39,428 nt of DNA. It comes from Bacillota bacterium. Its GTDB lineage: Bacteria > Bacillota > Dethiobacteria > DTU022 > UBA8154. The notes below the pieces were generated by a model. That model was not told the origin of the DNA and searched no databases. It worked only from the letters and a program-made list of their open reading frames with translations. Location: contig JAAZMI010000047.1 of the NCBI GenBank assembly GCA_012798895.1, positions 1 through 39,428 on the forward strand, given 5' to 3'. The translations under genes were made by a program, and so were the position numbers. Shown piece after piece: positions 25,665 to 35,689 of this stretch (position 1 is the stretch's first letter; every line of letters begins with the position of its first letter).

Positions 25665-27142
25665 ACCATGATTTCATGTTAGCCCTGGAGGCCATTGAAA
25701 AAGAAAAAGGAATTAAAAAAGAAACTTTGTTTGAAGCTATAGAAGCAGCTTTGATCTCCGCTTACAAGAGAAATTTCAACTCTGCACACAATGTCGAGGT
25801 TAACATCGAACGGGAGACCGGGCAGATACAGATCTATACCTGCCTTAATGTTGTGGATGAAGTTAGCAATGCTCAATTTGAAATCCAGTTGGATGAAGCC
25901 CGCAAGCGCGATCCCGGGTATGAAATCGGGGATATTGTGGAGGTAGAAGTTACCCCCAAAAACTTTGGAAGAATAGCGGCCCAGACAGCCAAACAAGTTG
26001 TCATTCAACGCATCAGAGAAGCAGAAAGGGATCTGATCTACGAAGAATATGTAGACCGCGAGGAGGATATTATTACTGGTTCTGTACAGCGCTTCGAACA
26101 TAAAAATGCCATTATCAATCTTGGAAAGACAGAGGCCATCTTAACTCCTGCGGAACAGATGCCAAGGGAAGTATACCGGCAAGGAGATCGCCTAAAAATC
26201 TATGTCCTTGAGGTTAAAAAAACGACCAAGGGCCCGCAGATCCTGGTTTCCCGCACACATCCCGGGCTTTTAAAGAGGCTTTTTGAACTAGAGGTTCCGG
26301 AGGTGTTTGACGGTATTGTAGAGATCAAATCTATCGCGCGCGAACCGGGAAACCGGGCCAAAATAGCTGTATCTTCCCGCGAAAAAGATGTTGACCCGGT
26401 GGGAGCTTGTGTGGGGCCCAAAGGATCGCGGGTGCAGTCTATCGTCAGCGAACTTAAAGGTGAAAAAATTGATATCATTGAATGGGAGGAAGATCCCGAA
26501 GTATTTGTGGCCCGGGCGTTGAATCCTGCTAAGACATTAAAGGTAGAGCTTGACCCGGATCACAGGGCGGCCGTAGCCATAGTTCCAGATTACCAGCTTT
26601 CCCTCGCCATCGGCAGGGAAGGGCAGAACGTTCGCCTGGCGGCGCGCCTGACAGGCTGGAAAATCGATATCGTTAGTGAATCTGAGTATATCGAGGGGAA
26701 AAAAGAGCAGGGGAGCAAAACACCGGATGTTGCAGATGCTGTAGGTGCCAATACTATAGCGGAAGAATCTGATGTTTTGGCTGAAGAGCCCGCTACAGTA
26801 TTGGAAGAAATTGTATCGGGTGAACCCACTGCCACAGGTGAAGAACCTGTGAGCATAGAGGAAGAACCCCATCTTGCAGTAGAAGATTCTGTTACCGGGG
26901 AGGATGATGCCCTGCCCGCTGTAGTTAACGCCGGTGAAGATGAAAACGGGATAGAAGCTGTAGACGCTGTTAGCACATCGGGGAATGACGAAGAGACTGA
27001 AGAGACCGCTGCACTGGAAGAAAAATTTTTAGATGATCCGGAAACCACTGTATCGGAAGAGGCCAAGGATATATCCAAGGCCGGACAAGAACAGGAAGAA
27101 GAGGCAGGTAATAGTTCTGAAACAGGGGAACAAGAACCTTAG
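25661..27142 (+). CDS. nusA: transcription termination/antitermination factor NusA with long acidic tail
   Basis: RNA-polymerase-binding elongation factor. Residues 1-125 are the N-terminal domain, about 134-200 the S1 domain, and about 205-345 the paired KH domains with VGPKGSRVQSIVSEL and IGREGQNVRLAARL. Typical Firmicutes NusA ends soon after this point. Here about 145 further residues follow, very rich in Glu, Asp, Ala, Thr and Val and nearly free of Lys and Arg until the end, with repeated EEP-type blocks. The tail contains no recognisable domain and may mimic the acidic C-terminal repeats of proteobacterial NusA or act as a flexible charge shield. No frameshift is needed to read it. Confidence 0.96.
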   Translation: MNHDFMLALEAIEKEKGIKKETLFEAIEAALISAYKRNFNSAHNVEVNIERETGQIQIYTCLNVVDEVSNAQFEIQLDEARKRDPGYEIGDIVEVEVTPKNFGRIAAQTAKQVVIQRIREAERDLIYEEYVDREEDIITGSVQRFEHKNAIINLGKTEAILTPAEQMPREVYRQGDRLKIYVLEVKKTTKGPQILVSRTHPGLLKRLFELEVPEVFDGIVEIKSIAREPGNRAKIAVSSREKDVDPVGACVGPKGSRVQSIVSELKGEKIDIIEWEEDPEVFVARALNPAKTLKVELDPDHRAAVAIVPDYQLSLAIGREGQNVRLAARLTGWKIDIVSESEYIEGKKEQGSKTPDVADAVGANTIAEESDVLAEEPATVLEEIVSGEPTATGEEPVSIEEEPHLAVEDSVTGEDDALPAVVNAGEDENGIEAVDAVSTSGNDEETEETAALEEKFLDDPETTVSEEAKDISKAGQEQEEEAGNSSETGEQEP

Positions 27143-27183
27143 GGTTCAGTTGAAAAACAGTTCTTTGATGCAGGGGGTGCCTT

Positions 27184-27453
27184 ATGGCTAGGAAAAGAAA
27201 AACACCCCAGAGATTGTGTTTGGGTTGCCGCACCCTAAAAAATAAAAGGGAGCTGCTTCGGGTTGTACGCACCCCTCAAGGAGAGATCGAACTGGACACT
27301 TCCGGCAAGAAATCGGGGAGAGGTGCCTATATATGCCCAAACATTACCTGTTGGCAGGAAGCCCTAAAAAACAAAGGATTTGAAAAAAGTTTGCGTACTT
27401 CTATTCCAGTGGATATTATGCGGCTGATAAAAGAAAAACTAGGGGAGGAGTAG
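27184..27453 (+). CDS. rnpM: YlxR family protein (RNase P modulator RnpM)
   Basis: 89-aa DUF448 protein with RLCLGCRTLKNKRELLRVVR and the later SGRGAYICPNITCW segment, the family's conserved RNA-binding face. B. subtilis YlxR has been described as binding the RNase P RNA. It sits in the standard nusA-ylxR-infB order. The L7Ae-like ylxQ gene that usually follows is absent: only 106 bases separate it from infB. Confidence 0.92.
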   Translation: MARKRKTPQRLCLGCRTLKNKRELLRVVRTPQGEIELDTSGKKSGRGAYICPNITCWQEALKNKGFEKSLRTSIPVDIMRLIKEKLGEE

Positions 27454-27544
27454 ACCGCAGAACAGGTTTTGTTTATTTTTTTTACCCTACTCGTGGAGAG
27501 TTTTTTAGAATTCATCGAGTTCACTTAAGGAGGGCAAAAATAAT

Positions 27545-27559
27545 ATGGAGGTGTTGTAG
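27545..27559 (+). CDS. possible four-codon minicistron (MEVL) ahead of infB
   Basis: A start ATG at 27545 lies 10 bases after a strong AAGGAGGG (27527-27534). It reads only Met-Glu-Val-Leu and then TAG, and that stop is directly followed by the infB ATG. The minicistron's own second and third codons supply the GGAGGTG ribosome site of infB. Either ribosomes re-initiate here (translational coupling) or the upstream site is a relic of lost ylxQ. Confidence 0.35.
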   Translation: MEVL

Positions 27560-29653
27560 ATGGCCAAAGTTAGAGTATATGAGTTATCCAGAGAATTGGG
27601 CATGCAAAGTAAAAAATTAATACCTATTCTACAGGAACTGAATATAGACGTAAAAAATCATATGAGCACATTGGATGAAGAGCTCGCCAAAAAAGTATTG
27701 GAGATGCTCACCAAGGGTAAGAGAAGGCCCATCGATGAGCCTGCCGCTTCTGCTCCTGCCGAAGAAAATAAAGAAGCGGCAACAGAGACAAAGGCCCCGG
27801 TGACAGAGCAGGCTGTTACGAAAAAGAAGGATAAAAAGAAACCTCCCCGGGAGGGCCGCAAGGCAAGGAAGGCACGCTTGTCGCAGGAAAAGAAGGTAAA
27901 AACCACTGCGGCACTTGCTTTGGAGGGACGGGTTACCGTAGGGGAGATAGCCGGAAAGCTAAATGTGATGGCTTCAGAGATATTAGGCAAACTGTTGGGT
28001 TTGGGTATAATTTGTAATATAAATCAGCAACTGGATGATGACATCCTGGAGATCCTTGCTGAAGAATACGATATTAAGTTTGAGATCACCCCGGATCCTG
28101 ATGAAGAGTTGTTGGATGAGATGACGGCAGGAGAGGATAGTAAGAAAGCCTTGAAAACGCGGCCCCCTGTGGTTACAGTCCTGGGGCATGTCGACCATGG
28201 GAAAACATCCCTGCTGGATGCTATTAGAGCCTCCGATATTACTGCCTCGGAGGCAGGCGGAATTACCCAGCATATTGGTGCTTACACCGTAAAGATTAAC
28301 GGGAAAAAAGTTGTCTTTTTAGATACGCCGGGACATGAGGCTTTTACCGCCATGCGTGCCCGCGGGGCACAGGCTACAGATATTGCCGTGCTGGTTGTCG
28401 CTGCAGACGATGGGGTGATGCCCCAAACAATCGAGGCGGTTAACCATACCCGGGCTGCCGGTGTTCCCATCATCGTGGCTGTGAACAAGATTGACAAACC
28501 TGCTGCCAACCCCGAAAGAGTGAAGCAACAGTTGGCCGAAATAGATCTAATACCGGAAGAATGGGGCGGGGAAGTAGTCTTTGTCAATATCAGTGCCCTG
28601 AAGAAAGAGGGCCTCTCCGAACTGTTGGAGATGATCTTGCTCGTTGCAGAGATGGCTGAACTGAAGGCTGATTATTCCCGCCATGCACAGGGGATAGTCA
28701 TCGAGGCAAAATTGGATAAAGGAAGAGGCCCGGTAGCTACTATTCTTGTTCAGGACGGAATTGTGAAGATCGGCGATCCGGTAATCTGCGGAAATATCTT
28801 TGGCCGAGTGCGGGCCATGATCAATGATCAGGGCATCCGGATCAAGAAAGCTTACCCCTCTACCCCCATTGAGGTTCTTGGTTTAGCCGATATACCGCAA
28901 GCCGGCGATCATTTTCTGGTAGTCAATGATGAAAAACTTGCCCGGCAGATAGCCCAAAAAAGAGGTGAAAAGCTAAGAGAAGCCACCTTGCACAGGGCAC
29001 AACCAGTTTCGCTTGATGATTTCTTTAAACAGATCCAGGATGATGAGATAGATCTTAATATAATAATTAAGGCCGATGTTCAAGGATCGGCAGAAGCCTT
29101 ACAAGAGTCCCTTTTGAAGATCGAAAATGAAAAAGTCAAGTTAAATGTCATTCATAAAGGGGTCGGGGCCATCTCGGAATCCGATGTCATGCTGGCCTCT
29201 GCTTCTAATGCCGTTATTATCGGCTACAACATCAGGCCCGAAGCCAATGCCCGCAAGCTGGCCGAAAAGGAACAAGTTGATATCAGGCTCTACAGGGTTA
29301 TCTATGAGATCATTGATGACGTTAAGGCGGCAATTTTAGGTTTACTGGAGCCCAAATATGAAGAATCCTATCTGGGGCAAGCGGAAATTCGTAAAATATT
29401 TAAAGTATCCAAAGTGGGTTCCATTGCCGGTTCTTATATCCTCGAAGGGAAAATTACGCGCAATGCCAGTTTGCGTGTTATCAGGGACGGCGTAGTCATT
29501 CATGAAGGAAAAATTGAATCCCTGAAACGTTTTAAAGATGATGTGAGAGAGGTTAGCAGCGGTTTCGAATGCGGTATTCTGCTGGAAGGTTTTAATGATC
29601 TGAAAGAAGAAGATATCCTGGAAGCATATGAGATGAAAAAAGTGGAACCCTAA
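27560..29653 (+). CDS. infB: translation initiation factor IF-2
   Basis: 697 aa. GTPase that brings fMet-tRNA to the 30S subunit. An N-terminal IF2N domain ([25 protein letters not shown]) is followed by a Lys/Glu-rich linker (about residues 60-120), a second IF2N domain, the G domain with GHVDHGKT at 209-216, DTPGHEAF and NKID, then the domain II/III barrels and a C-terminal fMet-binding barrel. The linker is short, as usual for Firmicutes. GGAGGTG precedes the ATG. Confidence 0.97.
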   Translation: MAKVRVYELSRELGMQSKKLIPILQELNIDVKNHMSTLDEELAKKVLEMLTKGKRRPIDEPAASAPAEENKEAATETKAPVTEQAVTKKKDKKKPPREGRKARKARLSQEKKVKTTAALALEGRVTVGEIAGKLNVMASEILGKLLGLGIICNINQQLDDDILEILAEEYDIKFEITPDPDEELLDEMTAGEDSKKALKTRPPVVTVLGHVDHGKTSLLDAIRASDITASEAGGITQHIGAYTVKINGKKVVFLDTPGHEAFTAMRARGAQATDIAVLVVAADDGVMPQTIEAVNHTRAAGVPIIVAVNKIDKPAANPERVKQQLAEIDLIPEEWGGEVVFVNISALKKEGLSELLEMILLVAEMAELKADYSRHAQGIVIEAKLDKGRGPVATILVQDGIVKIGDPVICGNIFGRVRAMINDQGIRIKKAYPSTPIEVLGLADIPQAGDHFLVVNDEKLARQIAQKRGEKLREATLHRAQPVSLDDFFKQIQDDEIDLNIIIKADVQGSAEALQESLLKIENEKVKLNVIHKGVGAISESDVMLASASNAVIIGYNIRPEANARKLAEKEQVDIRLYRVIYEIIDDVKAAILGLLEPKYEESYLGQAEIRKIFKVSKVGSIAGSYILEGKITRNASLRVIRDGVVIHEGKIESLKRFKDDVREVSSGFECGILLEGFNDLKEEDILEAYEMKKVEP

Positions 29654-29693
29654 ACTTTTTTGCTGGCATGGCCTTCAGGGGAGGTATTAAAAA

Positions 29694-30068
29694 ATGATTA
29701 AACAGCGTTCCCGCAGGGTTGCCGAGCAGATGAAAAAAGAGATCAGCGAAATTTTATGTCTGGAGTTGAAAGATCCCGGGTTGATGGAGATAATCACTGT
29801 CATGGCCGTTGAGGTAACCAGGGATCTACGTTTCGCCAAGGTATTTGTAAGCATCTATGGTAATGAAGAGGAACAAAAAAAAGTGTTAGGTATTTTAGAA
29901 AAAGCAGCAGGCTTTATCCGCTATGAACTTGGTAAGAGAATACGCCTTCGCCACATACCGGAGATTGAATTTAACCTGGATCGTACTCTGGAGTACAGTG
30001 CCCGCATAGAGGGAGTGCTTAAAAAACTGGGTCTTGATACAGGAGCTGACAAATTGAAGGATGAGTAA
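29694..30068 (+). CDS. rbfA: 30S ribosome-binding factor RbfA
   Basis: 124-aa KH-fold cold-shock and 16S maturation factor. Conserved segments are RRVAEQMKKEISEIL, VTVVxxVEVTRDLRFAKVFVSIYG-like strands, and the C-terminal PEIEFNLDRTLEYSARIEGVLKKL. GGGGAGG lies about 10 bases before the ATG. Its end overlaps the nrnA start by 8 bases (ATGAGTAA). Confidence 0.95.
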   Translation: MIKQRSRRVAEQMKKEISEILCLELKDPGLMEIITVMAVEVTRDLRFAKVFVSIYGNEEEQKKVLGILEKAAGFIRYELGKRIRLRHIPEIEFNLDRTLEYSARIEGVLKKLGLDTGADKLKDE

Positions 30069-31029
30069 ATTTAAACTGCCTTTTGAACTGGACCAGTATC
30101 AAAATATCTACGTTTTTACCCATATTAGACCCGATGGTGACGCCCTTGGTTCTACATTGGCGTTGAGGGGTGCTCTTAAATTACTCGATAAATCGGTAGA
30201 GATCTTTTGTGCGGATGAGATCCCGGCGCGTTATTCGTTTTTACCCGGAATAGAGCATTTTCGGGACAGTGTTTCTACCGCGGAAAAAAGAGGTCTGGCT
30301 TTTGTCCTCGATTGCAACGATCTATACCGGCTTGGTTCTTTAAAAGAAGTTGCGTCAAAATTTGATAAGATAGTCAACATAGATCACCATGTTACGAATA
30401 ATTTCTTTGGCGATCTAAACTTCGTTGATACTGCAGCCTCTTCTACTGGGGAGATAATCTTTCAGTTTATACAGGATAACAATCTGGAGTTAAACAAAGA
30501 AATCAGTCTCAATCTCTATGTGGCTATTGTTTCAGATACAGGATCATTCAAATTTGGCAATACCACGCCCTTAACTATGTATGTAGCCGGTGAGCTGCTT
30601 AAAAAAGGTGTAAATCCTTCTTTGGTAGGACGGAAACTTTTTGATGAATACCCTCTCTCCACCTTGCTCCTGCTCCGGGATTGTCTATCTGAAGTACAAT
30701 TTGATTCTACCAAAAAAATTATCTGGACTAACGTCTATGAAGAGACACTGGCCAAAAATAAGGCCAAACAAGCAGAACTGGATGGCTTTATCAATTATTT
30801 GATCAATGTTCAGGAAGCAAAGGTGGGCGTTCTTTTTTTTCATACGGGCCAGGATAAAACTAAAATTGGGTTTCGTTCCAAAAGTATTGATGTTGCCTCT
30901 TTGGCTCAATCTTTGGGCGGAGGCGGACATCCCCGGGCTGCCGGTGTAACCATTCCCGGCAAGCCGGAAGTTGTTGTCAGGGATGTGCTGCAAATAATCG
31001 GCGAGAGGCTGGAAAAAGATGATTCCTAA
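30061..31029 (+). CDS. nrnA: DHH/DHHA1 phosphoesterase, NrnA-like nanoRNase/pAp phosphatase
   Basis: 322 aa. It degrades 2-5 nt RNA and can dephosphorylate pAp in characterised homologs. Metal motifs in order are FTHIRPDGDALGSTLAL, VLDCND, NIDHHVTN (the DHH) and SDTGSF in the first domain, then SLGGGGHPRAAG, the DHHA1 signature, near residue 285. It follows rbfA with an 8-base overlap and precedes truB, the usual Firmicutes order. The ribosome site GAAGG abuts the ATG, so translation probably depends on rbfA. Confidence 0.94.
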   Translation: MSKFKLPFELDQYQNIYVFTHIRPDGDALGSTLALRGALKLLDKSVEIFCADEIPARYSFLPGIEHFRDSVSTAEKRGLAFVLDCNDLYRLGSLKEVASKFDKIVNIDHHVTNNFFGDLNFVDTAASSTGEIIFQFIQDNNLELNKEISLNLYVAIVSDTGSFKFGNTTPLTMYVAGELLKKGVNPSLVGRKLFDEYPLSTLLLLRDCLSEVQFDSTKKIIWTNVYEETLAKNKAKQAELDGFINYLINVQEAKVGVLFFHTGQDKTKIGFRSKSIDVASLAQSLGGGGHPRAAGVTIPGKPEVVVRDVLQIIGERLEKDDS

Positions 31030-31075
31030 GCCCCCCGCCGGGCATCCTGCAATTTTTTAGAAGGGGTATTTCCAT

Positions 31076-31999
31076 TTGAACGGTTTTTTAAATCTGCTTA
31101 AACCTCCCGGGATGACTTCCCACGATGCTGTAAAATATGTGCGCAAACTTTTCCCCAAAACCAAAGTCGGTCATGGGGGCACCCTCGACCCAGGGGCTGC
31201 CGGGGTATTGCCCCTGCTCCTGGGGAAGGCCACAAAATTTTCATCCTATCTGATGGATCTGCCTAAAATCTATCGGGTGGAGCTCTATCTGGGCATTGCC
31301 ACCGATACCGAGGATTCTTCGGGCAGGGTAATTGCCAAGCAGAAACCAATTTCTTTACCCCTGGCGGATCTGCAAAATATTATCGCCTCTTTTCAGGGAG
31401 AGATCGAACAGGTACCCCCAATGTATGCTGCAATCAAACAAAAGGGGAAAAAATTGTACGAATATGCCCGCAAAGGGATCGTAGTAGAGCGCCCGGCGCG
31501 GAAAGTGCACATCTATTCTATTGAGGTGCTGGATTATTTCCCGCCGGAGAGAGTGCTTTTAGAGGTAGAATGTTCGAAAGGAACCTATATGCGCACTCTC
31601 TGTGCCCAGATTGGAGCCATCCTGGGGTTTGGTGGACACATGTCTTTCCTTTTAAGAAAAGCAGTGGGGAGATTCACCCTTTCCCAGGCCTGCATCCTGG
31701 ACGGTTTAGACCTTGCTGATGATGTACTAAGGGCAGAGCAGGCACTTTTACCACCGGATTTTCCTTTTCGCGATTATGAGTATCTATTATTAGAAGAAAA
31801 AGAGATTAAAAAATTAATGCAGGGGCAGTTTTTGCCCTGGCCGGTGTTGCGCACCAAAACGCATGTTTCAGGAAAACCGGTTGACGAAAAAATATTACCG
31901 GTATATACTACAACAAGAGAATTTGTGGGACTGGCTAAGTGGAAATTGGACCAAACAGCAGGGTTTTACTTAAGGGCTGCTAAAATAATTCGTACTTAA
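31076..31999 (+). CDS. truB: tRNA pseudouridine(55) synthase TruB
   Basis: 307 aa with a TTG start preceded by AAGGGG. Makes pseudouridine 55 in the T-loop of tRNAs. Conserved segments are GFLNLLKPPGMTSHDAVKYVR, the catalytic aspartate Asp38 in VGHGGTLDPGAAGVLPLLLG, KIYRVELYLGIATDTEDSSG, and SKGTYMRTLCAQIG. A PUA-like C-terminal part completes the usual length. Confidence 0.95.
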   Translation: MNGFLNLLKPPGMTSHDAVKYVRKLFPKTKVGHGGTLDPGAAGVLPLLLGKATKFSSYLMDLPKIYRVELYLGIATDTEDSSGRVIAKQKPISLPLADLQNIIASFQGEIEQVPPMYAAIKQKGKKLYEYARKGIVVERPARKVHIYSIEVLDYFPPERVLLEVECSKGTYMRTLCAQIGAILGFGGHMSFLLRKAVGRFTLSQACILDGLDLADDVLRAEQALLPPDFPFRDYEYLLLEEKEIKKLMQGQFLPWPVLRTKTHVSGKPVDEKILPVYTTTREFVGLAKWKLDQTAGFYLRAAKIIRT

Positions 32000-32018
32000 A
32001 AAGGCACGGGTGGATTTC

Positions 32019-32981
32019 ATGCAAATTGTCTACGATGTTGAAAATTATAAAGCCGACCGGAGAAAATTGGCGTTGGCTCTTGGTAACTTTGATGGCTTGC
32101 ATATTGCTCATCGTAAAATAATTAAACGGACAAAAGAGATAGCTGCCCAAAGAGATCTCTTGAGTGCAGTTTTCCTTCTGGATCCCCATCCTTTGAAAAT
32201 ACTTTCCCCCCATAAAAACTTGTTACTTCTCTCTACCCTGGAGGAAAGGGCGGAAATATTAGAGAATTGGAATCTAGATATCCTTTTTGTTCAGAAATTT
32301 ACATCCGGCCTGGCTGCCCTTGCTCCCTTGCAGTTTGTTCAGAGATTCCTCGTAGATATTTTAGGAGTAGACACAGTGATCATTGGTTTCGATTATACTT
32401 TTGGAGATCGGGGCAGCGGTACAGCAGATGATCTGCTGGAATGGGGTAGAAAATTTGGTTTTGCCGTGGAGATCGTACCCCCTGTGAAGCGTGGTAAAAA
32501 GATCGTGAGCAGTTCTCTAATTAGAGATCTGTTGCGTAGAGGAGATGTCGAAAAAGCGGCCAACTATCTGGATTTCAGTTTTACGCGCCGCGGGAGGGTG
32601 GTTCACGGGGAAGGTAGAGGTAGAAAATTGGGGTTCCCTACTGCCAACCTGGTTATTTCCCCGGATCTGCTGTTGCCGGCAAACGGTGTCTACTTAAGCC
32701 TGATCTATTGGCGTGGTAGGGAGCTGTTCGGCTTGACAAATATTGGTGTTAAGCCAACCTTTGGCACGGCTATAAAACCGATCGTGGAGGTTTTTTTGTT
32801 AGATTTTGATCAAAATATATATGATGAAGAATTGGATGTTAAGTTTTTATGTAAAATTAGAGATGAAGTTGCCTTTAAAGATGTCGGCAGCTTACAAAAA
32901 CAAATTGCTTCTGATGTTGATCTTGCCCGCAGCCTCATCGGCAATAAATATAAAGATTTAAGGGAAAAACAATTGATCTGA
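32019..32981 (+). CDS. ribF: bifunctional riboflavin kinase / FAD synthetase
   Basis: 320 aa from the ATG at 32019 (a GTG lies at 32010). It makes FMN and FAD. The N-terminal adenylyltransferase has LALGNFDGLHIAHRKII, FLLDPHPLKI, and IGFDYTFGDRGSGTADDL, then SSSLIRDLLRRGDVEKA. The C-terminal kinase has GEGRGRKLGFPTANL and GLTNIGVKPTFG. It ends the truB-ribF part; rpsO has its own promoter next. Confidence 0.95.
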   Translation: MQIVYDVENYKADRRKLALALGNFDGLHIAHRKIIKRTKEIAAQRDLLSAVFLLDPHPLKILSPHKNLLLLSTLEERAEILENWNLDILFVQKFTSGLAALAPLQFVQRFLVDILGVDTVIIGFDYTFGDRGSGTADDLLEWGRKFGFAVEIVPPVKRGKKIVSSSLIRDLLRRGDVEKAANYLDFSFTRRGRVVHGEGRGRKLGFPTANLVISPDLLLPANGVYLSLIYWRGRELFGLTNIGVKPTFGTAIKPIVEVFLLDFDQNIYDEELDVKFLCKIRDEVAFKDVGSLQKQIASDVDLARSLIGNKYKDLREKQLI

Positions 32982-32999
32982 AAGCCGATCAAGGTGATA

Positions 33000-33028
33000 T
33001 TTACAAGAGTTGGCCAATATGATAAAAT
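33000..33028 (+). promoter_or_regulatory. sigma-A promoter of rpsO
   Basis: TTTACA (33000-33005), 17 bases, TAAAAT (33023-33028). A TG one base before the -10 hexamer makes it an extended -10 as well. It lies about 65 bases before the rpsO ATG and is the best promoter in the window. Confidence 0.8.
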
Positions 33029-33094
33029 CTGTTTGATTCCGGCCTAACAAGATCGCTTCCAAAGTTAGGGGTAAAGAAAAAGGAGGTGAGGTAG

Positions 33095-33364
33095 ATGGCT
33101 TTACCAAGCGATGCTAAAAGCAGGATAATTGATGAATACAAAAATCATGATACTGACACCGGTTCTCCGGAAGTGCAGATTGCTATCCTCACCAAAAGAA
33201 TCAACCAGTTGACTGAACATCTGAAAAAACATAAGAAAGATTTTCATTCCCGGCGGGGTCTATTGAAAATAGTGGGGAAACGCAGGGGGTTGTTGAACTA
33301 TCTAAGAGACAAGGCCCCGGAGAGATACCGGACCGTGATCGATAAATTGGGCTTAAGAAGGTAG
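33095..33364 (+). CDS. rpsO: 30S ribosomal protein S15
   Basis: 89 aa, the standard length. Reads [45 protein letters not shown] and [13 protein letters not shown], the conserved 16S contact segments. AAGGAGGTGAGG precedes the ATG. It is followed by a terminator-like hairpin and then by pnp, as in most bacteria. Confidence 0.98.
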   Translation: MALPSDAKSRIIDEYKNHDTDTGSPEVQIAILTKRINQLTEHLKKHKKDFHSRRGLLKIVGKRRGLLNYLRDKAPERYRTVIDKLGLRR

Positions 33365-33368
33365 TACC

Positions 33369-33391
33369 AAGCGGGGATTCCCCGCTTTTTT
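33369..33391 (+). terminator. intrinsic terminator/attenuator between rpsO and pnp
   Basis: AAGCGGGG (33369-33376) pairs with CCCCGCTT (33380-33387) around ATT, and the T-run continues to 33391. It lies 5 bases after the rpsO stop and 20 before the pnp start, so S15 should be made in excess, with read-through supplying pnp. Confidence 0.85.
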
Positions 33392-33410
33392 AAACAAGGG
33401 GAGATGTTAT

Positions 33411-35597
33411 GTGGAAAATTTCCAGATAGATATTGCAGGTAGGCCTTTACTGATCGAAACGGGGAAAGTGGCCGGCCAGGCAAGCGGGGCAGTGTTGATT
33501 CGTTATGGAGATACCGCGCTATTAGTTACGGCTACTGTTTCCAAAGAGCCGCGTGAAGGCATCGATTTTTTCCCTTTAACTGTAGATTATGAGGAGAGGC
33601 TCTACGCTGTAGGGAGAATCCCGGGGGGCTTCATTAAAAGAGAGGGTCGCCCCACCGAAAAAGCGATCCTGGCCGCGAGGTTGACTGACAGATCGCTTCG
33701 GCCTTTATTCCCAGATGATTTTCGCAATGCGGTACATGTTGTCGTTACAGTCCTCTCTGTGGACCAGGACTGCCCCCCGGAACCGTTGGCTATTATCGGC
33801 GCCTCCACGGCTCTTTCTATCTCTAAAATACCGTTTGTGGGCCCGATTGCCGCAGTAAATGTAGGTCTGATCGATGATCAACCGGTGATCAACCCGACTA
33901 TCGAACAAAGTGAAGAAAGCCAACTAAATTTGACTATTGCAGGCACAGAAGATGCTGTGATGATGGTCGAATCCAAAGCAAACGAGGTCTCCGTGGAACA
34001 GGTCCTCGAGGCCATCAAAACCGGACACGAAGCAATCAAAGAACTTATCCGGATGCAGGAGGAGATCGTAGCTAAGATCGGCATGGAAAAAATGGCTGTA
34101 GAACCATTTGTTCCTGATGCACAGATCAGTCAAGAAGTAGAGAGTTTTTCTCGAGAAAAACTCGATAAAGCTTTAAGGATAGTGGAAAAACAGGAAAGAG
34201 AAGACGAACTGGATAAAGTGGAAGATGAGACCATGCAACATTTTTTGGAACTTTATCCGGAAAATGAACAGGATATCAAGGTGACCCTTAGTCGTATGAT
34301 CAAAAAGAAGTTGCGTGCCATGATTCTGGAAGAAAAAATACGCCCCGATGGCCGGGCCTGGGATAAGATCAGGCCGATTGGTTGCGAAGTTCAACTTTTT
34401 AAGCGAACACATGGTTCTTCCATCTTTACAAGAGGGCAGACCCAAGTCATGGATATCTGCACTCTGGGTGCCTTAAGGGATATGCAAAGATTAGACGGCC
34501 TCGGCATCGAAGAATCAAAAAGATTTATGCATCATTACAATTTTCCCCCTTACAGCGTGGGGGAAGCAGGTTTTATGCGCGGGCCCGGCAGAAGAGAGAT
34601 TGGCCATGGTGCTTTGGCGGAAAAAGCCCTGGAAACAGTGATTCCCAACGAGGACGATTTTCCCTATACGATCCGCCTCGTATCCGAAGTGCTTGAATCG
34701 AACGGTTCCACCTCGATGGGTAGTGTTTGCGCCGGAACGCTGGCTTTGATGGATGCCGGTGTGCCCATTGCCTCCCCGGTTGCCGGTATAGCCATGGGTC
34801 TGATTAAGGAGGAAAACGCCTATGCCATCCTTTCAGATATCCAGGGAATCGAGGATTTTTTAGGCGATATGGATTTTAAGGTGGCAGGTACGCAAAAGGG
34901 TATAACGGCTCTGCAGATGGACATCAAAATGAAAGGCCTCTCTTGGGAGATACTGCGCGAAGCTCTCTATCGGGCCAAAGAAGATTATCTTTTTATTCTT
35001 GGCGAGATGCTCAAGGTGATCAGCGCACCACGTCCCAAACTTTCGGAATTTGCCCCGCGCATTATCACTCTACAGATCGATCCGGAAAAGATACGCGATG
35101 TCATCGGGCCGGGTGGAAGGGTGATTAACAAGATCATCGCAGAAACAGGAACTGAGATCGAGATCGAATCTGACGGCAAAATATTTATAGTGACCATGGA
35201 TGCAGAAGCCGGGCATAAAGCCCAACAGATTATCGAAGATCTAACGGCTGAAGTGGAACCAGGGCGAATCTACCTCGGCAAAGTAACCCGGACAGAAAGA
35301 TACGGTGCTTTTGTTGAGATCCTACCTGGAAAAGAAGGATTGGTGCATATCTCCCATCTGGAACGCTACCGCGTAAACAAAACTGAAGATATTGTCAATG
35401 TTGGTGATCAAGTTCAGGTAAAAGTTCTTGAAATAGATGATAGAGGGAGAATCAACCTTTCCAGAAGGGAAGCCCTACCTGCCAAAACCTCCAGACCGGG
35501 CGATTCCAGGAAGAGAGCTAGTGGAAGGCAGGAAAAAACAGCCGATTTTTCTCACAAAAGGCAGAAACGTTCCAGCAAAGAACATAAACCTCGATAG
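33411..35597 (+). CDS. pnp: polynucleotide phosphorylase
   Basis: 728-aa phosphorolytic 3'-5' exoribonuclease. Two RNase PH domains are separated by an all-helical linker; the second holds the [26 protein letters not shown] and [22 protein letters not shown] active-site segments. A KH domain ([20 protein letters not shown]) and an S1 domain ([31 protein letters not shown]) follow, then a basic tail of about 35 residues. Start is GTG with GGGGAG 7 bases upstream. The last six codons lie within the left arm of the following terminator. Confidence 0.97.
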   Translation: MENFQIDIAGRPLLIETGKVAGQASGAVLIRYGDTALLVTATVSKEPREGIDFFPLTVDYEERLYAVGRIPGGFIKREGRPTEKAILAARLTDRSLRPLFPDDFRNAVHVVVTVLSVDQDCPPEPLAIIGASTALSISKIPFVGPIAAVNVGLIDDQPVINPTIEQSEESQLNLTIAGTEDAVMMVESKANEVSVEQVLEAIKTGHEAIKELIRMQEEIVAKIGMEKMAVEPFVPDAQISQEVESFSREKLDKALRIVEKQEREDELDKVEDETMQHFLELYPENEQDIKVTLSRMIKKKLRAMILEEKIRPDGRAWDKIRPIGCEVQLFKRTHGSSIFTRGQTQVMDICTLGALRDMQRLDGLGIEESKRFMHHYNFPPYSVGEAGFMRGPGRREIGHGALAEKALETVIPNEDDFPYTIRLVSEVLESNGSTSMGSVCAGTLALMDAGVPIASPVAGIAMGLIKEENAYAILSDIQGIEDFLGDMDFKVAGTQKGITALQMDIKMKGLSWEILREALYRAKEDYLFILGEMLKVISAPRPKLSEFAPRIITLQIDPEKIRDVIGPGGRVINKIIAETGTEIEIESDGKIFIVTMDAEAGHKAQQIIEDLTAEVEPGRIYLGKVTRTERYGAFVEILPGKEGLVHISHLERYRVNKTEDIVNVGDQVQVKVLEIDDRGRINLSRREALPAKTSRPGDSRKRASGRQEKTADFSHKRQKRSSKEHKPR

Positions 35598-35615
35598 GTT
35601 TATGTTCTTTGTTTT
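35576..35615 (+). terminator. intrinsic terminator overlapping the end of pnp
   Basis: CAAAGAACATAAACCT (35576-35591) and AGGTTTATGTTCTTTG (35596-35611) form a perfect 16-bp stem with a CGAT loop; TTTT follows. The pnp stop codon (35595-35597) sits at the loop, so a ribosome finishing pnp covers the left arm. The stem marks the end of the rpsO-pnp unit. Confidence 0.88.
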
Positions 35616-35669
35616 AAAAAAATATACAGGAATATTTTGGGGCCTGTATTAATAACTATGATGTAAAGA

Positions 35670-35675
35670 TATAAT
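35670..35675 (+). promoter_or_regulatory. possible -10 element for the deacetylase-like operon
   Basis: TATAAT lies 14 bases before the ATG at 35690, in the gap after the pnp terminator. TGTATT at 35645-35650 is 19 bases upstream and is a poor sigma-A -35, though it resembles a forespore sigma-factor -35. The assignment is weak. Confidence 0.3.
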
Positions 35676-35689
35676 TGAGGTCTTAATTA

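Noticed and set aside
32973-32992. TTGATC/GATCAA hairpin at the ribF stop
   Set aside because: Only 6 bp, AT-rich, and no T-run; unlikely to terminate transcription.
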